This document shows positions 42,911 through 51,700 of a stretch of 64,000 nucleotides of DNA, in pieces. The notes under the pieces are model-generated. The model ran no database searches, was not told the DNA's origin, and saw only the letters and a list, made by a program, of their open reading frames with translations. Every line of letters starts with the position of its first letter. Within the stretch, counting starts at the first letter, position 1. The stretch comes from Sporomusaceae bacterium UBA7701 (GTDB lineage Bacteria > Bacillota > Negativicutes > Sporomusales > UBA7701). The DNA is taken from NCBI GenBank assembly GCA_002482545.1, contig DLGF01000013.1, positions 1-64,000 on the forward strand. The letters run 5' to 3'. The position numbers and the translations under genes were made by a program.

Positions 42911-44878
42911 ATGAATCCAGCCGCCAGTACCAAAGAAACCCGGGAATTTCAGACTGAAACCAAACAGCTGCTCGATTTGATGATCCATTCCATCTACACG
43001 AATCGGGAAATCTTTCTGCGGGAGCTTATTTCGAACGCCTCCGACGCCATCGACAAGCTCCGCTTCGAGTCCCTGACCAACCACGAACTGCTCGAAGGCC
43101 ATTCAGACTTTGCAATACTTCTTCTCCCCGACGAGGACGACAAAACCCTCACCATCTCGGATAACGGCATGGGCATGACCTACGACGAAGTCGTCGAGAA
43201 TCTCGGCACGATCGCCAAGTCCGGAACTCGATCCTTTCTGGAAAAACTGAAAGACAGCGGGGCGGCTTCTGCCAACGACCTCATCGGCCAGTTCGGCGTC
43301 GGCTTTTATTCCGCCTTCATGGTAGCCAAAAAAGTCACCGTCATTACCCGTGCTCCCGGCCAGCCCAGCGGCGTGCGCTGGGAGTCGACCGGCGACGGCT
43401 CCTACACCATCGAGGCGTTTGACAAGGAGGCGCGGGGGACAACCATTATTCTCACCTTGCACGACGAGCATTGCTCCGCCGACCGGCCGGCGGAAAACTT
43501 CTTGAATCGTTATACTTTGCAGGATTTGGTCAAAAAATATTCCGATTACATACGCTATCCCATAAAAATGAACTTCATCGACCAGGAACAGCCGCGCGGC
43601 GCCGACGGCAAGGTGCTCGAAGACGCGCCCGCCGCCGCGGCCGTCGAAGTCAGGACCTTGAACTCCATGACGCCGCTGTGGATAAGGAACAAAAGCGAAA
43701 TACCCCAAGAAGAATACAACCAATTATATAAAAACCTCTTCCACGACTGGGAGGACCCGCTGGAGGTCCTGCACTCCAAAGTGGAGGGAGCGGTGGAATA
43801 CACCGCCGTCCTGTTCATTCCCGCCCACGCTCCTTTTGATTTCTATCAGCGGGAGTCTGGCTCCGGCATCCGGCTCTATTCCCGAAACGTCTTCATCATG
43901 GATAACTGCAAGGACCTTTTGCCGGACTATCTGCGCTTCGTCCGGGGCTTGGTCGACTCTCCCGATTTTTCCCTCAATATTTCCCGGGAGCTGCTGCAGC
44001 ACAGCAGCCAACTGCAGAAAGTCGGCAAAAACCTGGAAAAAAGCGTGCTGAAAACGCTGGAAAACATGCTGGCCAAGGAACGGACCAAATACGAAACCTT
44101 CTGGCAGGAATACGGCAGGGCCATTAAAAGCGGCGTCTACTCCGATTTTCAGAGCCGCGACAAATTGCAGAACCTGCTGCTCTTTCCCTCCTCCCATTCC
44201 CCGGAAGGGCTGACGACCCTGGCGGATTACGCGTCCCGGATGCGGGAAGGCCAGACGGTCATCTACTATGCCGCCGGCAAGGACCGTTCCTCGGCGGAAC
44301 GCTTGCCGCAGATGGAGCTCCTGCAGGAAAAGGGAATCGAAGTCCTTTACCTCCTGGACCGGGTCGACGAATTTGCGCTCGAAGCGCTGCAGGAATATCA
44401 GGGCAAGAAATTCCAGTCCATCAGCCGCTGCGACCTGAAACTGGACGGCGTCGATGCTCCGGAAACCCGGCAGGAAAGCGAAAAGCTGGCTAAAGAGAAC
44501 GAGCCGCTGCTGAAGGCCGTCCAAGAGCAACTGGCGGGAAAAATCGCCGAGGTCAAAATCTCCGGCCGCCTGAAGTCCAGCCCGGTCTGCCTGGTCAGCG
44601 GCGACACCGGCATCAGCCTTTCCATGGAACAGATCCTCTCCGAAATCGACAAGACTCCGTTCAAGGCCCGGCGCATTCTGGAACTCAATCCCCATCACAA
44701 AGTCTTCCAAGTGCTAAAAAGGCTGCAGGAGGAGAATCCCTCCGCCGAAGCCTTTAAAGACTATTGTGAGCTCCTGTACGGCCAGGCTCTGCTTATGGAA
44801 GGGCTCACGCCCGAAGACCCCGTCGGCTTTGCCGGCAAGATCGCAGCCCTGATGGCCGAGGCCGGGAAAAAAGAATAG
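42911..44878 (+). CDS. htpG: Hsp90-family chaperone HtpG
   Basis: A 655-residue bacterial Hsp90. The N-terminal ATP-binding domain shows IYTNREIFLRELISNASDA, ISDNGMGM and IGQFGVGFYSAFMV. The middle domain has PLWIRNKSEI and the catalytic-Arg loop region LNISRELLQ near residue 355. The C-terminal dimerisation domain is complete. A CIRCE element before the gene predicts control by HrcA, unlike htpG of Bacillus subtilis. The start at 42911 follows GGAGG. Confidence 0.95.
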   Translation: MNPAASTKETREFQTETKQLLDLMIHSIYTNREIFLRELISNASDAIDKLRFESLTNHELLEGHSDFAILLLPDEDDKTLTISDNGMGMTYDEVVENLGTIAKSGTRSFLEKLKDSGAASANDLIGQFGVGFYSAFMVAKKVTVITRAPGQPSGVRWESTGDGSYTIEAFDKEARGTTIILTLHDEHCSADRPAENFLNRYTLQDLVKKYSDYIRYPIKMNFIDQEQPRGADGKVLEDAPAAAAVEVRTLNSMTPLWIRNKSEIPQEEYNQLYKNLFHDWEDPLEVLHSKVEGAVEYTAVLFIPAHAPFDFYQRESGSGIRLYSRNVFIMDNCKDLLPDYLRFVRGLVDSPDFSLNISRELLQHSSQLQKVGKNLEKSVLKTLENMLAKERTKYETFWQEYGRAIKSGVYSDFQSRDKLQNLLLFPSSHSPEGLTTLADYASRMREGQTVIYYAAGKDRSSAERLPQMELLQEKGIEVLYLLDRVDEFALEALQEYQGKKFQSISRCDLKLDGVDAPETRQESEKLAKENEPLLKAVQEQLAGKIAEVKISGRLKSSPVCLVSGDTGISLSMEQILSEIDKTPFKARRILELNPHHKVFQVLKRLQEENPSAEAFKDYCELLYGQALLMEGLTPEDPVGFAGKIAALMAEAGKKE

Positions 44879-45004
44879 ACCCGGCAAAAGAACGAAGGCA
44901 TGCCGCCAGGGCGTGCGGGGCTCGCGGCGCAAAACTGCCCGGGCAAATTCAATTCTACCTGGAAATGCCGGTCGCATGGCGAGCGAATAGCGAACGCGAC
45001 CGGC

Positions 45005-45040
45005 AAAAAAGAGGCAACCGAAGCAGGCTGCCTCTTTTTT
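45005..45040 (+). terminator. Terminator downstream of htpG
   Basis: AAAAAAGAGGCA and TGCCTCTTTTTT arms around a 12-nt loop, with six T at the end; 127 bp beyond the htpG stop. The mirrored A-run means it can act on both strands. Confidence 0.75.
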
Positions 45041-45168
45041 CTATTCTTGCCGCCGGTTGAAGAGAGCCGCAGCCGTTCACCGGATTGCAGCGGAAACCTT
45101 CGCCGCAAAATGGCAGTAGCACTTTTCGCTTTTCCCCATATCATATAGCAGATGGCTGAGAATTGGGT

Positions 45169-45184
45169 GTTAGCTCGCGCTAAC
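45169..45184. promoter_or_regulatory. DtxR-type operator, site 1
   Basis: GTTAGC-TCGC-GCTAAC, a perfect palindrome. It is related to the half-site of DtxR/IdeR boxes (TTAGGTTAG-like). It is the outermost of four such sites before feoA. Confidence 0.65.
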
Positions 45185-45203
45185 CGTTTTTTTGGACCCC
45201 CGT

Positions 45204-45219
45204 GTTAGCGGCGGCTAAC
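45204..45219. promoter_or_regulatory. DtxR-type operator, site 2
   Basis: GTTAGC-GGCG-GCTAAC, a perfect palindrome 35 bp after site 1 (start to start). It is identical to site 3. Confidence 0.65.
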
Positions 45220-45262
45220 CCGGAGTGAAAACAATCCCGGTCCGGCGGTATGCCACGGGACT

Positions 45263-45366
45263 GAGCGATGTGCGGGCCGCTCCCCAAGAGCGTGCCGGCC
45301 GGAAGCTGTGTATGACAAGCGGAGGGAAGCGGCAGCGTCGGAGCGGTCATAAACAGCTGCCGCGTT
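45263..45366 (-). repeat. Dispersed hairpin repeat, copy 3 (inverted)
   Basis: Read on the minus strand it matches copies 1 and 2: GCGGCAGCTGTTTATG (45348-45363 region), CGCTCCGACGCTGCCGCTTCC, arm CATACACAGCTTCC (45301-45314), then GGCACGCTCTTGG and CGGCCCGCACA. The arms have two mismatches, so this copy is more diverged. It lies between operator sites 2 and 3. Confidence 0.75.
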
Positions 45367-45438
45367 TGGGCAGGAAGCCGCGCACTCCGGCCGCACGCAA
45401 GCAAGGGCCGCAGACGGGCCTTTTATCGCCCGCCCTGT

Positions 45439-45454
45439 GTTAGCGGCGGCTAAC
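45439..45454. promoter_or_regulatory. DtxR-type operator, site 3
   Basis: GTTAGC-GGCG-GCTAAC, identical to site 2, on the feoA side of the repeat. Confidence 0.65.
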
Positions 45455-45472
45455 CTTTATTGATCCGCCGGT

Positions 45473-45488
45473 GTTAGTTGGAGCTAAC
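45473..45488. promoter_or_regulatory. DtxR-type operator, site 4
   Basis: GTTAGT-TGGA-GCTAAC, one mismatch between arms, 34 bp after site 3 and 52 bp before the feoA start. A possible -35 box TTGATC (45460-45465) lies between sites 3 and 4, so binding would block the promoter. Confidence 0.65.
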
Positions 45489-45539
45489 TTTTAGCGGGAA
45501 ACAAAACTCAACCGGGGCACAGATAAGGAGGCTGATAAT

Positions 45540-45785
45540 ATGTATGTCCCTGAACAACGATCCTCTTTGGCCGATCTTAAGGTAGGCACAACCGGCAAAA
45601 TATCGTCCATCGAACTGGATGGGCTGCTCAGGCGCCGGATCCTCGACCTAGGCATCCTGCCCGGGACTCAGGTGCAGTGCGTCAGGAAAAGTCCGGCAGG
45701 CGACCCCATCGCCTTCCGGGTGCGCGACACTACTATTGCGCTGCGCAGCGACGACGCCAGCCTGATCAAGGTATATCCCGGATAA
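45540..45785 (+). CDS. feoA: Ferrous iron transport protein A
   Basis: An 81-residue FeoA, a small SH3-like protein that supports FeoB. Features are SLADLKVGTTGKISSI and RRRILDLGILPGTQVQCVR, both typical of the family, and an ending VYPG. It starts behind AAGGAGG and leads the feo operon, with four operator palindromes upstream. Confidence 0.9.
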   Translation: MYVPEQRSSLADLKVGTTGKISSIELDGLLRRRILDLGILPGTQVQCVRKSPAGDPIAFRVRDTTIALRSDDASLIKVYPG

Positions 45786-45809
45786 AATTACATGGTGGGA
45801 GGATAAATC

Positions 45810-46604
45810 ATGAAATGGTATCAAGACACCCCTTGCCGCGAAACTCATGGCCGGGTGCTGCGCGAGCATTTCGGCGTGGCCGCCGAGGCCGGACAATATA
45901 TTATTGCCCTGGCCGGCAATCCCAATGTTGGTAAAAGTACGGTATTTAACGCCTTGACGGGCCTGCGCCAGCACACCGGCAACTGGCCCGGCAAGACAGT
46001 GGATAATGCCCAGGGCGCTTTTACCTATCGCAAGAAGCCCTTCCTGCTGGTGGACCTGCCGGGAACCTATTCGCTGCTGGCCCATACGGTGGAGGAAGAG
46101 ATCGCCCGTGACTTTATTTGCTTCGGCGAACCCGACGCCACCGTCGTGGTCTTGGACGCCACCTGCCTGGAACGCAATCTGAACCTCGCCCTGCAAGTGA
46201 TGGAGATCACCCCCAACGTTGTAGTATGCGTAAACCTCATGGACGAAGCGAACAAGAAAAAGATCGCCATTGATTTCCCGGCGCTGGAAAAGGAGCTCGG
46301 CGTGCCGGTGGTGGCTGCCGCCGCCCGCAAAGGAGAAGGCCTGGACGCCCTGCGGGAAACGCTGTATCAGGTCAGTACCGGCGCACGTCAGAGCAATCCG
46401 CGCCGCCTTACCTATTCCGCCGCCGTGGAAGAGGCGGTCCAAAAGCTGCTCCCGAACGTCCAGCGGCTCGTTGATCATAAACTAAACCCCCGCTGGGTTG
46501 CCCTTCGGCTGTTGGACGGCGATAAGGCCTTCCTCGAGAGCATCAGCCGGTACCTGGACCTGCAGTTGAATTGGGAAGCGCCGCAGGAGGTTGCAGCATT
46601 ATGA
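45810..46604 (+). CDS. feoB: FeoB GTPase domain as a separate protein
   Basis: A 264-residue protein equivalent to the N-terminal G domain of FeoB. GTPase motifs: G1 GNPNVGKS near residue 34, G3 DLPGTY, G4 NLMDEA. It ends after the helical linker region without any transmembrane segment. The next gene starts in an ATGA overlap with its own AGGAGG, so the split is genuine and translationally coupled rather than a sequencing frameshift. The GTPase presumably docks on the membrane part to control Fe(II) uptake. Confidence 0.9.
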   Translation: MKWYQDTPCRETHGRVLREHFGVAAEAGQYIIALAGNPNVGKSTVFNALTGLRQHTGNWPGKTVDNAQGAFTYRKKPFLLVDLPGTYSLLAHTVEEEIARDFICFGEPDATVVVLDATCLERNLNLALQVMEITPNVVVCVNLMDEANKKKIAIDFPALEKELGVPVVAAAARKGEGLDALRETLYQVSTGARQSNPRRLTYSAAVEEAVQKLLPNVQRLVDHKLNPRWVALRLLDGDKAFLESISRYLDLQLNWEAPQEVAAL

Positions 46605-48007
46605 ACGGAACGGTCAAGCCCATGACGACGCTGGCGGAAGTCTGCGCCGAGGCGGATGCGCTTCGCCTGAGTTCCGGCAACGCCCTTGGCGACGCCATTG
46701 TATCCGACATTTACGCCAACGCGGAAGAGATAGCACGCAAAGTCGTCGCCCACAAACCGCAGGATAAATCCGCCTGGGATGCGAAGCTGGACGATATCCT
46801 CACCTCCCGCCTGCTCGGCTATCCCATCATGCTGGCGCTCTTGGGAATGGTGTTCTGGATTACGATCGAGGGCGCCAACGTGCCCTCCGGCATGCTGGCC
46901 GATGCGTTCTTCGCCTTTCAGGACCGGCTCACCGAATGGTTCCAGGCGGCCGGCGCTCCGGCTTGGCTGCACGGAGTGCTTGTCCTGGGCCTGTATCGCG
47001 GTTTGGCCTGGGTCGTATCGGTCATGCTGCCGCCGATGGCCATCTTTTTCCCGCTGTTCACCCTGTTGGAAGACCTGGGTTATCTGCCGCGCGTCGCCTT
47101 CAATATGGATAGTCTCTTCAAAAAATGCAAGGCGTGCGGCAAGCAGGCGCTAACCATGTGCATGGGGTTCGGCTGCAACGCGGCCGGGATCGTATCTTGC
47201 CGGATTATCGACTCGCCGCGGGAACGGCTCATCGCAATCCTGACCAACAACTTTGTTCCCTGCAACGGACGGTTCCCCACCCTCATCGCCATCGCCACCA
47301 TCTTCGTCGGCGGCGTATTCGCCCCGGAATATGGGACGGCGGTTGCGGCGATGGTGCTGACCGGCCTGGTCCTCCTCGGCATTGCCGCGACCTTTTCCGT
47401 ATCCTGGCTCTTGTCCCATACCATCCTCAAAGGCGAACCGTCGTCGCTGGTTCTGGAATTGCCGCCTTACCGCCCGCCGCAAGTCGGTGCAATCATTTAC
47501 CGCTCCCTGATCGACCGCACCCTCTTTGTCTTAAAGCGGGCGGTGATCATGGCCGCTCCGGCCGGCGCCATCACCTGGATACTGGCCAATACCTACATAG
47601 GAGACATGAGCATCATCGGCCATCTTGCCGGCTGGCTGCAGCCTTTCGGCTATGCTATCGGGATCGACGGATTCATCCTGCTGGCCTTCATCCTGGGTCT
47701 CCCGGCCAATGAGATTGTGGTCCCCATTCTCATCATGAGTTATCTGGCTACCGGCCAAATGATGGAATTCGACAGCCTGGAAGAGCTTCGCCAAATATTG
47801 CTTAGCCACGGCTGGACCTGGCTGACGGCCGTCTGCACGATGCTCTTCTGCCTGCTGCACTGGCCCTGCACCACAACGCTGCTGACCGCCTACAAAGAGT
47901 CCGGCAGCGTGAAGTGGACCTTCCTGTCCTTCCTCATCCCGACGCTCATTGCTTTTGCCGTATGCTTCGCCGTGGCCCAGACGGCAAGAGGCCTCGGCCT
48001 GGCCTGA
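46601..48007 (+). CDS. feoB: FeoB membrane domain as a separate protein
   Basis: A 468-residue Fe(II) permease part of FeoB. A 65-residue soluble start (with SGNALGDAIVSDIYANAEEI) is followed by transmembrane helices (from LGYPIMLALLGMVFW). The conserved FeoB core includes CMGFGCNAAGIVSCRIID and the NNFVPCNGRFPTL stretch; later there is LGLPANEIVVPI. These match the gate regions of FeoB. It completes the operon feoA, GTPase, permease, and faces the DtxR-family gene, 16 bp away. Confidence 0.9.
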   Translation: MNGTVKPMTTLAEVCAEADALRLSSGNALGDAIVSDIYANAEEIARKVVAHKPQDKSAWDAKLDDILTSRLLGYPIMLALLGMVFWITIEGANVPSGMLADAFFAFQDRLTEWFQAAGAPAWLHGVLVLGLYRGLAWVVSVMLPPMAIFFPLFTLLEDLGYLPRVAFNMDSLFKKCKACGKQALTMCMGFGCNAAGIVSCRIIDSPRERLIAILTNNFVPCNGRFPTLIAIATIFVGGVFAPEYGTAVAAMVLTGLVLLGIAATFSVSWLLSHTILKGEPSSLVLELPPYRPPQVGAIIYRSLIDRTLFVLKRAVIMAAPAGAITWILANTYIGDMSIIGHLAGWLQPFGYAIGIDGFILLAFILGLPANEIVVPILIMSYLATGQMMEFDSLEELRQILLSHGWTWLTAVCTMLFCLLHWPCTTTLLTAYKESGSVKWTFLSFLIPTLIAFAVCFAVAQTARGLGLA

Positions 48008-48017
48008 CGCTTCCGGA

Positions 48018-48037
48018 GCCCGGCTAATTTTCCGGGC
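48018..48037. terminator. Hairpin between converging feoB and regulator genes
   Basis: GCCCGG/CCGGGC around CTAATTTT, overlapping the stop of the DtxR-family gene. It has no clear T-run; probably a weak bidirectional terminator. Confidence 0.4.
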
Positions 48038-48467
48038 ATGGCCCTCCAGGCATGCGCTTGGCGGCCTGCACATAATCGACAAAGCGCTGATAAACTCCCG
48101 GGTTTTCTTTCATGAACACCATCACCCGTTCGATGGAAGACAGCGTTGATTTTGACAGGTAATGCTCCATGGCTTCCGCCTCGGCGGCCACGTCGCAATC
48201 CGTACGGATCATTCGCAGAAAATCCTGCAGGAGATTGTTTCTCGCCACGAGGTAGCACCCCGTCTGCCTGCCCATATCCGTCAGCCCGATCAGGCCGTAT
48301 TTCTGGTAGGTGATATAGCCCGCCGTGCGCAGCCTGCCCAGCGCTTTGGTCACCGAAGGAAGCTTGACCTTGAGCTTCTGGCTGATGTCGGTGACCCGCA
48401 CGGTATCGTTGCTGACTGAAAATCGGTAGATTTCCTCCAGATAATCTTCCAGACTGGGCGACAGCAT
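48024..48467 (-). CDS. DtxR/MntR family metal-dependent regulator
   Basis: A 147-residue protein of the DtxR family. The N-terminal winged helix is clear: EDYLEEIYRFSVSN, then VRVTDISQKLKVKLPSVTKAL. The dimerisation and metal-binding region follows (DFLRMIRTDCDVAAEAEAMEHYLS, with Cys, Glu and His ligands). The SH3-like third domain is absent, as in MntR-type proteins. Its gene converges on feoB, and it is the natural candidate for binding the four operators before feoA. Start ATG 48467 follows GGAGGTG. Confidence 0.9.
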   Translation of the reverse strand: MLSPSLEDYLEEIYRFSVSNDTVRVTDISQKLKVKLPSVTKALGRLRTAGYITYQKYGLIGLTDMGRQTGCYLVARNNLLQDFLRMIRTDCDVAAEAEAMEHYLSKSTLSSIERVMVFMKENPGVYQRFVDYVQAAKRMPGGPCPEN

Positions 48468-48627
48468 GGTTTCACCTCCGCTCTGTTTCAGCCGGTTTCA
48501 GCAAATGGAATATATTCTTGTTTTGGCCGATACCCGCCTATGCCTCATGCGGCATTCCCCTTACATTCTATGAAGGGTGCCGGCCGCCTATGAGTCCGCC
48601 TTGCAGGCCTCCCGGTTCCGGCGGTCT

Positions 48628-48669
48628 AAGCAATGGGAACACACCCCGGAGGGTGTGTTCCCATTGCTT
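48628..48669. terminator. 19-bp perfect hairpin in gene-free stretch
   Basis: AAGCAATGGGAACACACCC (48628-48646) pairs exactly with 48651-48669 around CGGA. It lies in the gap 48468-48774, downstream of the helicase gene on the minus strand. No clear T-run follows. Nothing else was recognised in this gap. Confidence 0.5.
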
Positions 48670-48774
48670 TCCCGGCTGTTTTAACAGCCCGTTTTCGGAC
48701 AAGCGCCGCCTTGACGACTATCAAGACAAATTTTCCGGCAGTTCACCGTCGTACAAAGTCATTTGCCGGCGGCG

Positions 48775-51700
48775 CTATTCTGAAGCGAAAAGGCAGTCCT
48801 GTTTGTATTGGGCCCCCTTCGGCCGAAAAGCATTCTCCCGGCTGAGCTGTCCGTCGGCCAGGTCGGCCACAAACGGCGACGGGGTGCGGGACGTTACCAG
48901 GATCAGTTCATCCCGGGCCCTGGTCATTCCGACATAGAACAGCCGCCGTTCTTCCTCCAGGTCCATGCCGGGGCCGCCGCTGCGCAAAGGGATCAGGCCA
49001 TCGTTCACGCCGCAGATGAAGGTTACGGGAAATTCCAGGCCCTTGGCCGCGTGCATCGTCATCAGGGTAACCGCCTCCGGCGAATAAGCCTTGCTGCCGC
49101 TGCGGACAATATCGCTTTCCCGGCCCAGCGCCAGATTCTGCAAAAAGGAGGGCATGTCGCCGTGGGTGACCGACGTATGTAAAAGCTGCTCCAGGCACCG
49201 CACACCGTCCAGCTGATTGTCGCTGATCCAGGCCTCAATCATCCGCCACGGTTTTTCCTTACGGATGGCCGGTTGATATTTCGTCAATATTGCCGGGAAA
49301 TCCCGGAACCCGCCCGCGCCGCCGGACGGCTCCGGCGCATCCGCCAGCAGCTTGGCCAGGGACGGGACGGTTTTTTGACCGGCGACGTAGCGATCCAGGA
49401 CCGCCAGGTTGAATTCCGGCGAATAGCCGTTTGCCTTGAGGCAGATCAACAGGGACGCGATATCGCCGGGGTTGAGCAGAAACTTGAAAAACGCCAGCGT
49501 CTCGCGGACCGGTTTATCGGCAAGGAACTCGTCCCGCCCGACCACCACATAGGGAATGCCTTCCTGCAGGCAGCACTGCTCCAGGACTTCCGCCTGGCGG
49601 TTGGTGCGGTACAATACGGCGATATCGGCAAAGCCTCTGGACTGCCCGGCCGCGGGCTTGGCTTTGCGGGCCGCCGGCCGGGTCTGGGTATCGAGCATGT
49701 CGATGCCGCCCACCATCCGGTTTATTTCCTTGACGACGGCAATAGCCTCGGCGAATTCGTCATGGGCTTCGATCAGCCGTACTTTGACGCCGCTCTCCCT
49801 GGTGGCGTTGAGAACCCCCGCCTGCTCCCCCGCCGCTTGAGGGGCGATGATCGCCCGGGCGGCGGCGATGACCTCGGGGGTTGAACGGTAGTTCTGAGTC
49901 AGCCGGACCTGCCGGATGCCGGGAAACTCTGCGGCGAACCTGGCGAAATAGCGGAAATCCGAACCCCGGAAGCCGTAAATCGACTGGTCGGGATCGCCGA
50001 TGATAAAGATGCTCTCGCTATTTGCGCTCCAGGCTTTGATCAGGCGGTATTGCAGTTCGTTGATATCCTGGAACTCATCCACCAGCAGGTGGGCGCAAGG
50101 ATTTTCCGGCTCCCCGCCGGCTGGAGCCTCCCGGTCTCCGGCCTCAAACCGGCGGAGCACTTCGAGGAGGATATCGTCGTAGTCCACTGCGCCGTAGCCT
50201 TCAAGCTGCGAGCGGTAGGCAGCGTAGACCCCGGCCAGAATATCCGGTTTTTCGGCCTCGCCCGCTGCCGCGGTGTTTTTCAGCAGCGAGATTTCCTTCA
50301 GGGCGGTCCGGGGCGAAACCGTCGCCTTCATGCGTTTCACGATTTCTTCGAGGATGGCCAGCGCATTGTATTCGTCAATGATCGTGACGTTATTCTTGCC
50401 CCGCCACCGGGACAACAGATTCAGGCAGATGGAGTGGAAGGTACCGATGGTCATGGCGGCGGCGGTCCGCTTGTTCCCGAAATGCTCTTCCAGGCGGCGG
50501 CGCATTTCCTGGGCCGCTTTGTTGGTGAAGGTGACGGCCGTGATCTGCGAGGGCGGCACGCCGCATTGCTCGACGAGGTAGGCGATCCGGCATATCAGGG
50601 TTTTGGTTTTGCCGGTGCCCGGGCCGGCAATTACCGCGACGGCCCGGCTGTCGGCGGAAACGGCTTCCCATTGTTCCCGGTTCAGCCCGTAAGGCAGATC
50701 TGCGGCAACTGCTTTCGCGGCAGCCCCGCTGTTTTCCGTCCGGCCGGCAACGGCCGGATTCCGCACCGGGTCCGCTGCGTCGGCGGCTTCCCTCCGATCG
50801 GCACCGGCAATGGCTGCGGGCACCGCCGGCGGCCGGCGGCAAGTAGCGGCAACGTCTTGCTCATTCATCAGGCACAGTTGGCCGGAAAACAGCGCGATTT
50901 CACTTTTGTCCAGCACTTTCACCTTGCCGTATTCGCCGTCAAAGCCGGGCTGGATGTCGACCTGGCCTTCTCTCAGCCTGCGGATGCCCTCGGCGATGCC
51001 GGAGCCGGCCGCCAGTTCGATATCGGACAGCGGCGCCTCGCGGAGGATGAACAGTTCCGGGCCGATCGCCTGCAGCAAGCTGTCATATTTTTGCCTGACC
51101 TTCATACTGGCGACGGTGGACCCGATGGCGGAGGCGATGATCTCAGGCAGCGGCACCAGGCTTTCAAAATGTTTGGGGGCCGGCGGCACGAAGCCTTCGG
51201 CCCGGTCGGCCAGGGCCTCCACCCGGTGCAGCACGCCGACGGTGATCCTGCCGCCGCATACCGGGCAGATTCCGCCGGCTGCTTTGGTCGCCGCCGGCGG
51301 CCAGCACACCTTGCAGTTCCGGTGTCCGTCGTAGTGGTATTTGCCTTCCTCGGGAAAAAACTCGAGCGTCCCGTAGAATTCTTTGGTCCCGCGGTTTTTT
51401 AACGCCTGCAGCATGGCCGGATAAGACAGCTCGGTGTCGAAAATATTGGCTTCGCGGGCCAAGTTGGCCGGGGAATGGGCGTCCGAGTTGGAAACCAGCG
51501 TAAAGCCGTCCAGGGCCGACAGGCGCCAGTTCATGGGCGGATCGGAGGACAGACCGGTCTCGAGGGCATAGATATGGCCGGTAAGGTCGCCGAAACACTC
51601 CCGGATGTCGTCAAATCCCGAATAGGCGCCATAGAGGGAGAAATGCGGCGTCCAGATGTGGGCGGGAATAAAGATAGCCTCCGGGCAGTTGTCCAGCACG

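Noticed and set aside
46571..46604. Frameshift mutation breaking feoB
   Set aside because: The second part has its own ribosome binding site and an ATGA overlap, and the first part ends at a natural domain border.
50050..51402. 450-codon plus-strand frame opposite the PHP-helicase gene
   Set aside because: Antisense shadow; the helicase motifs on the other strand are complete.
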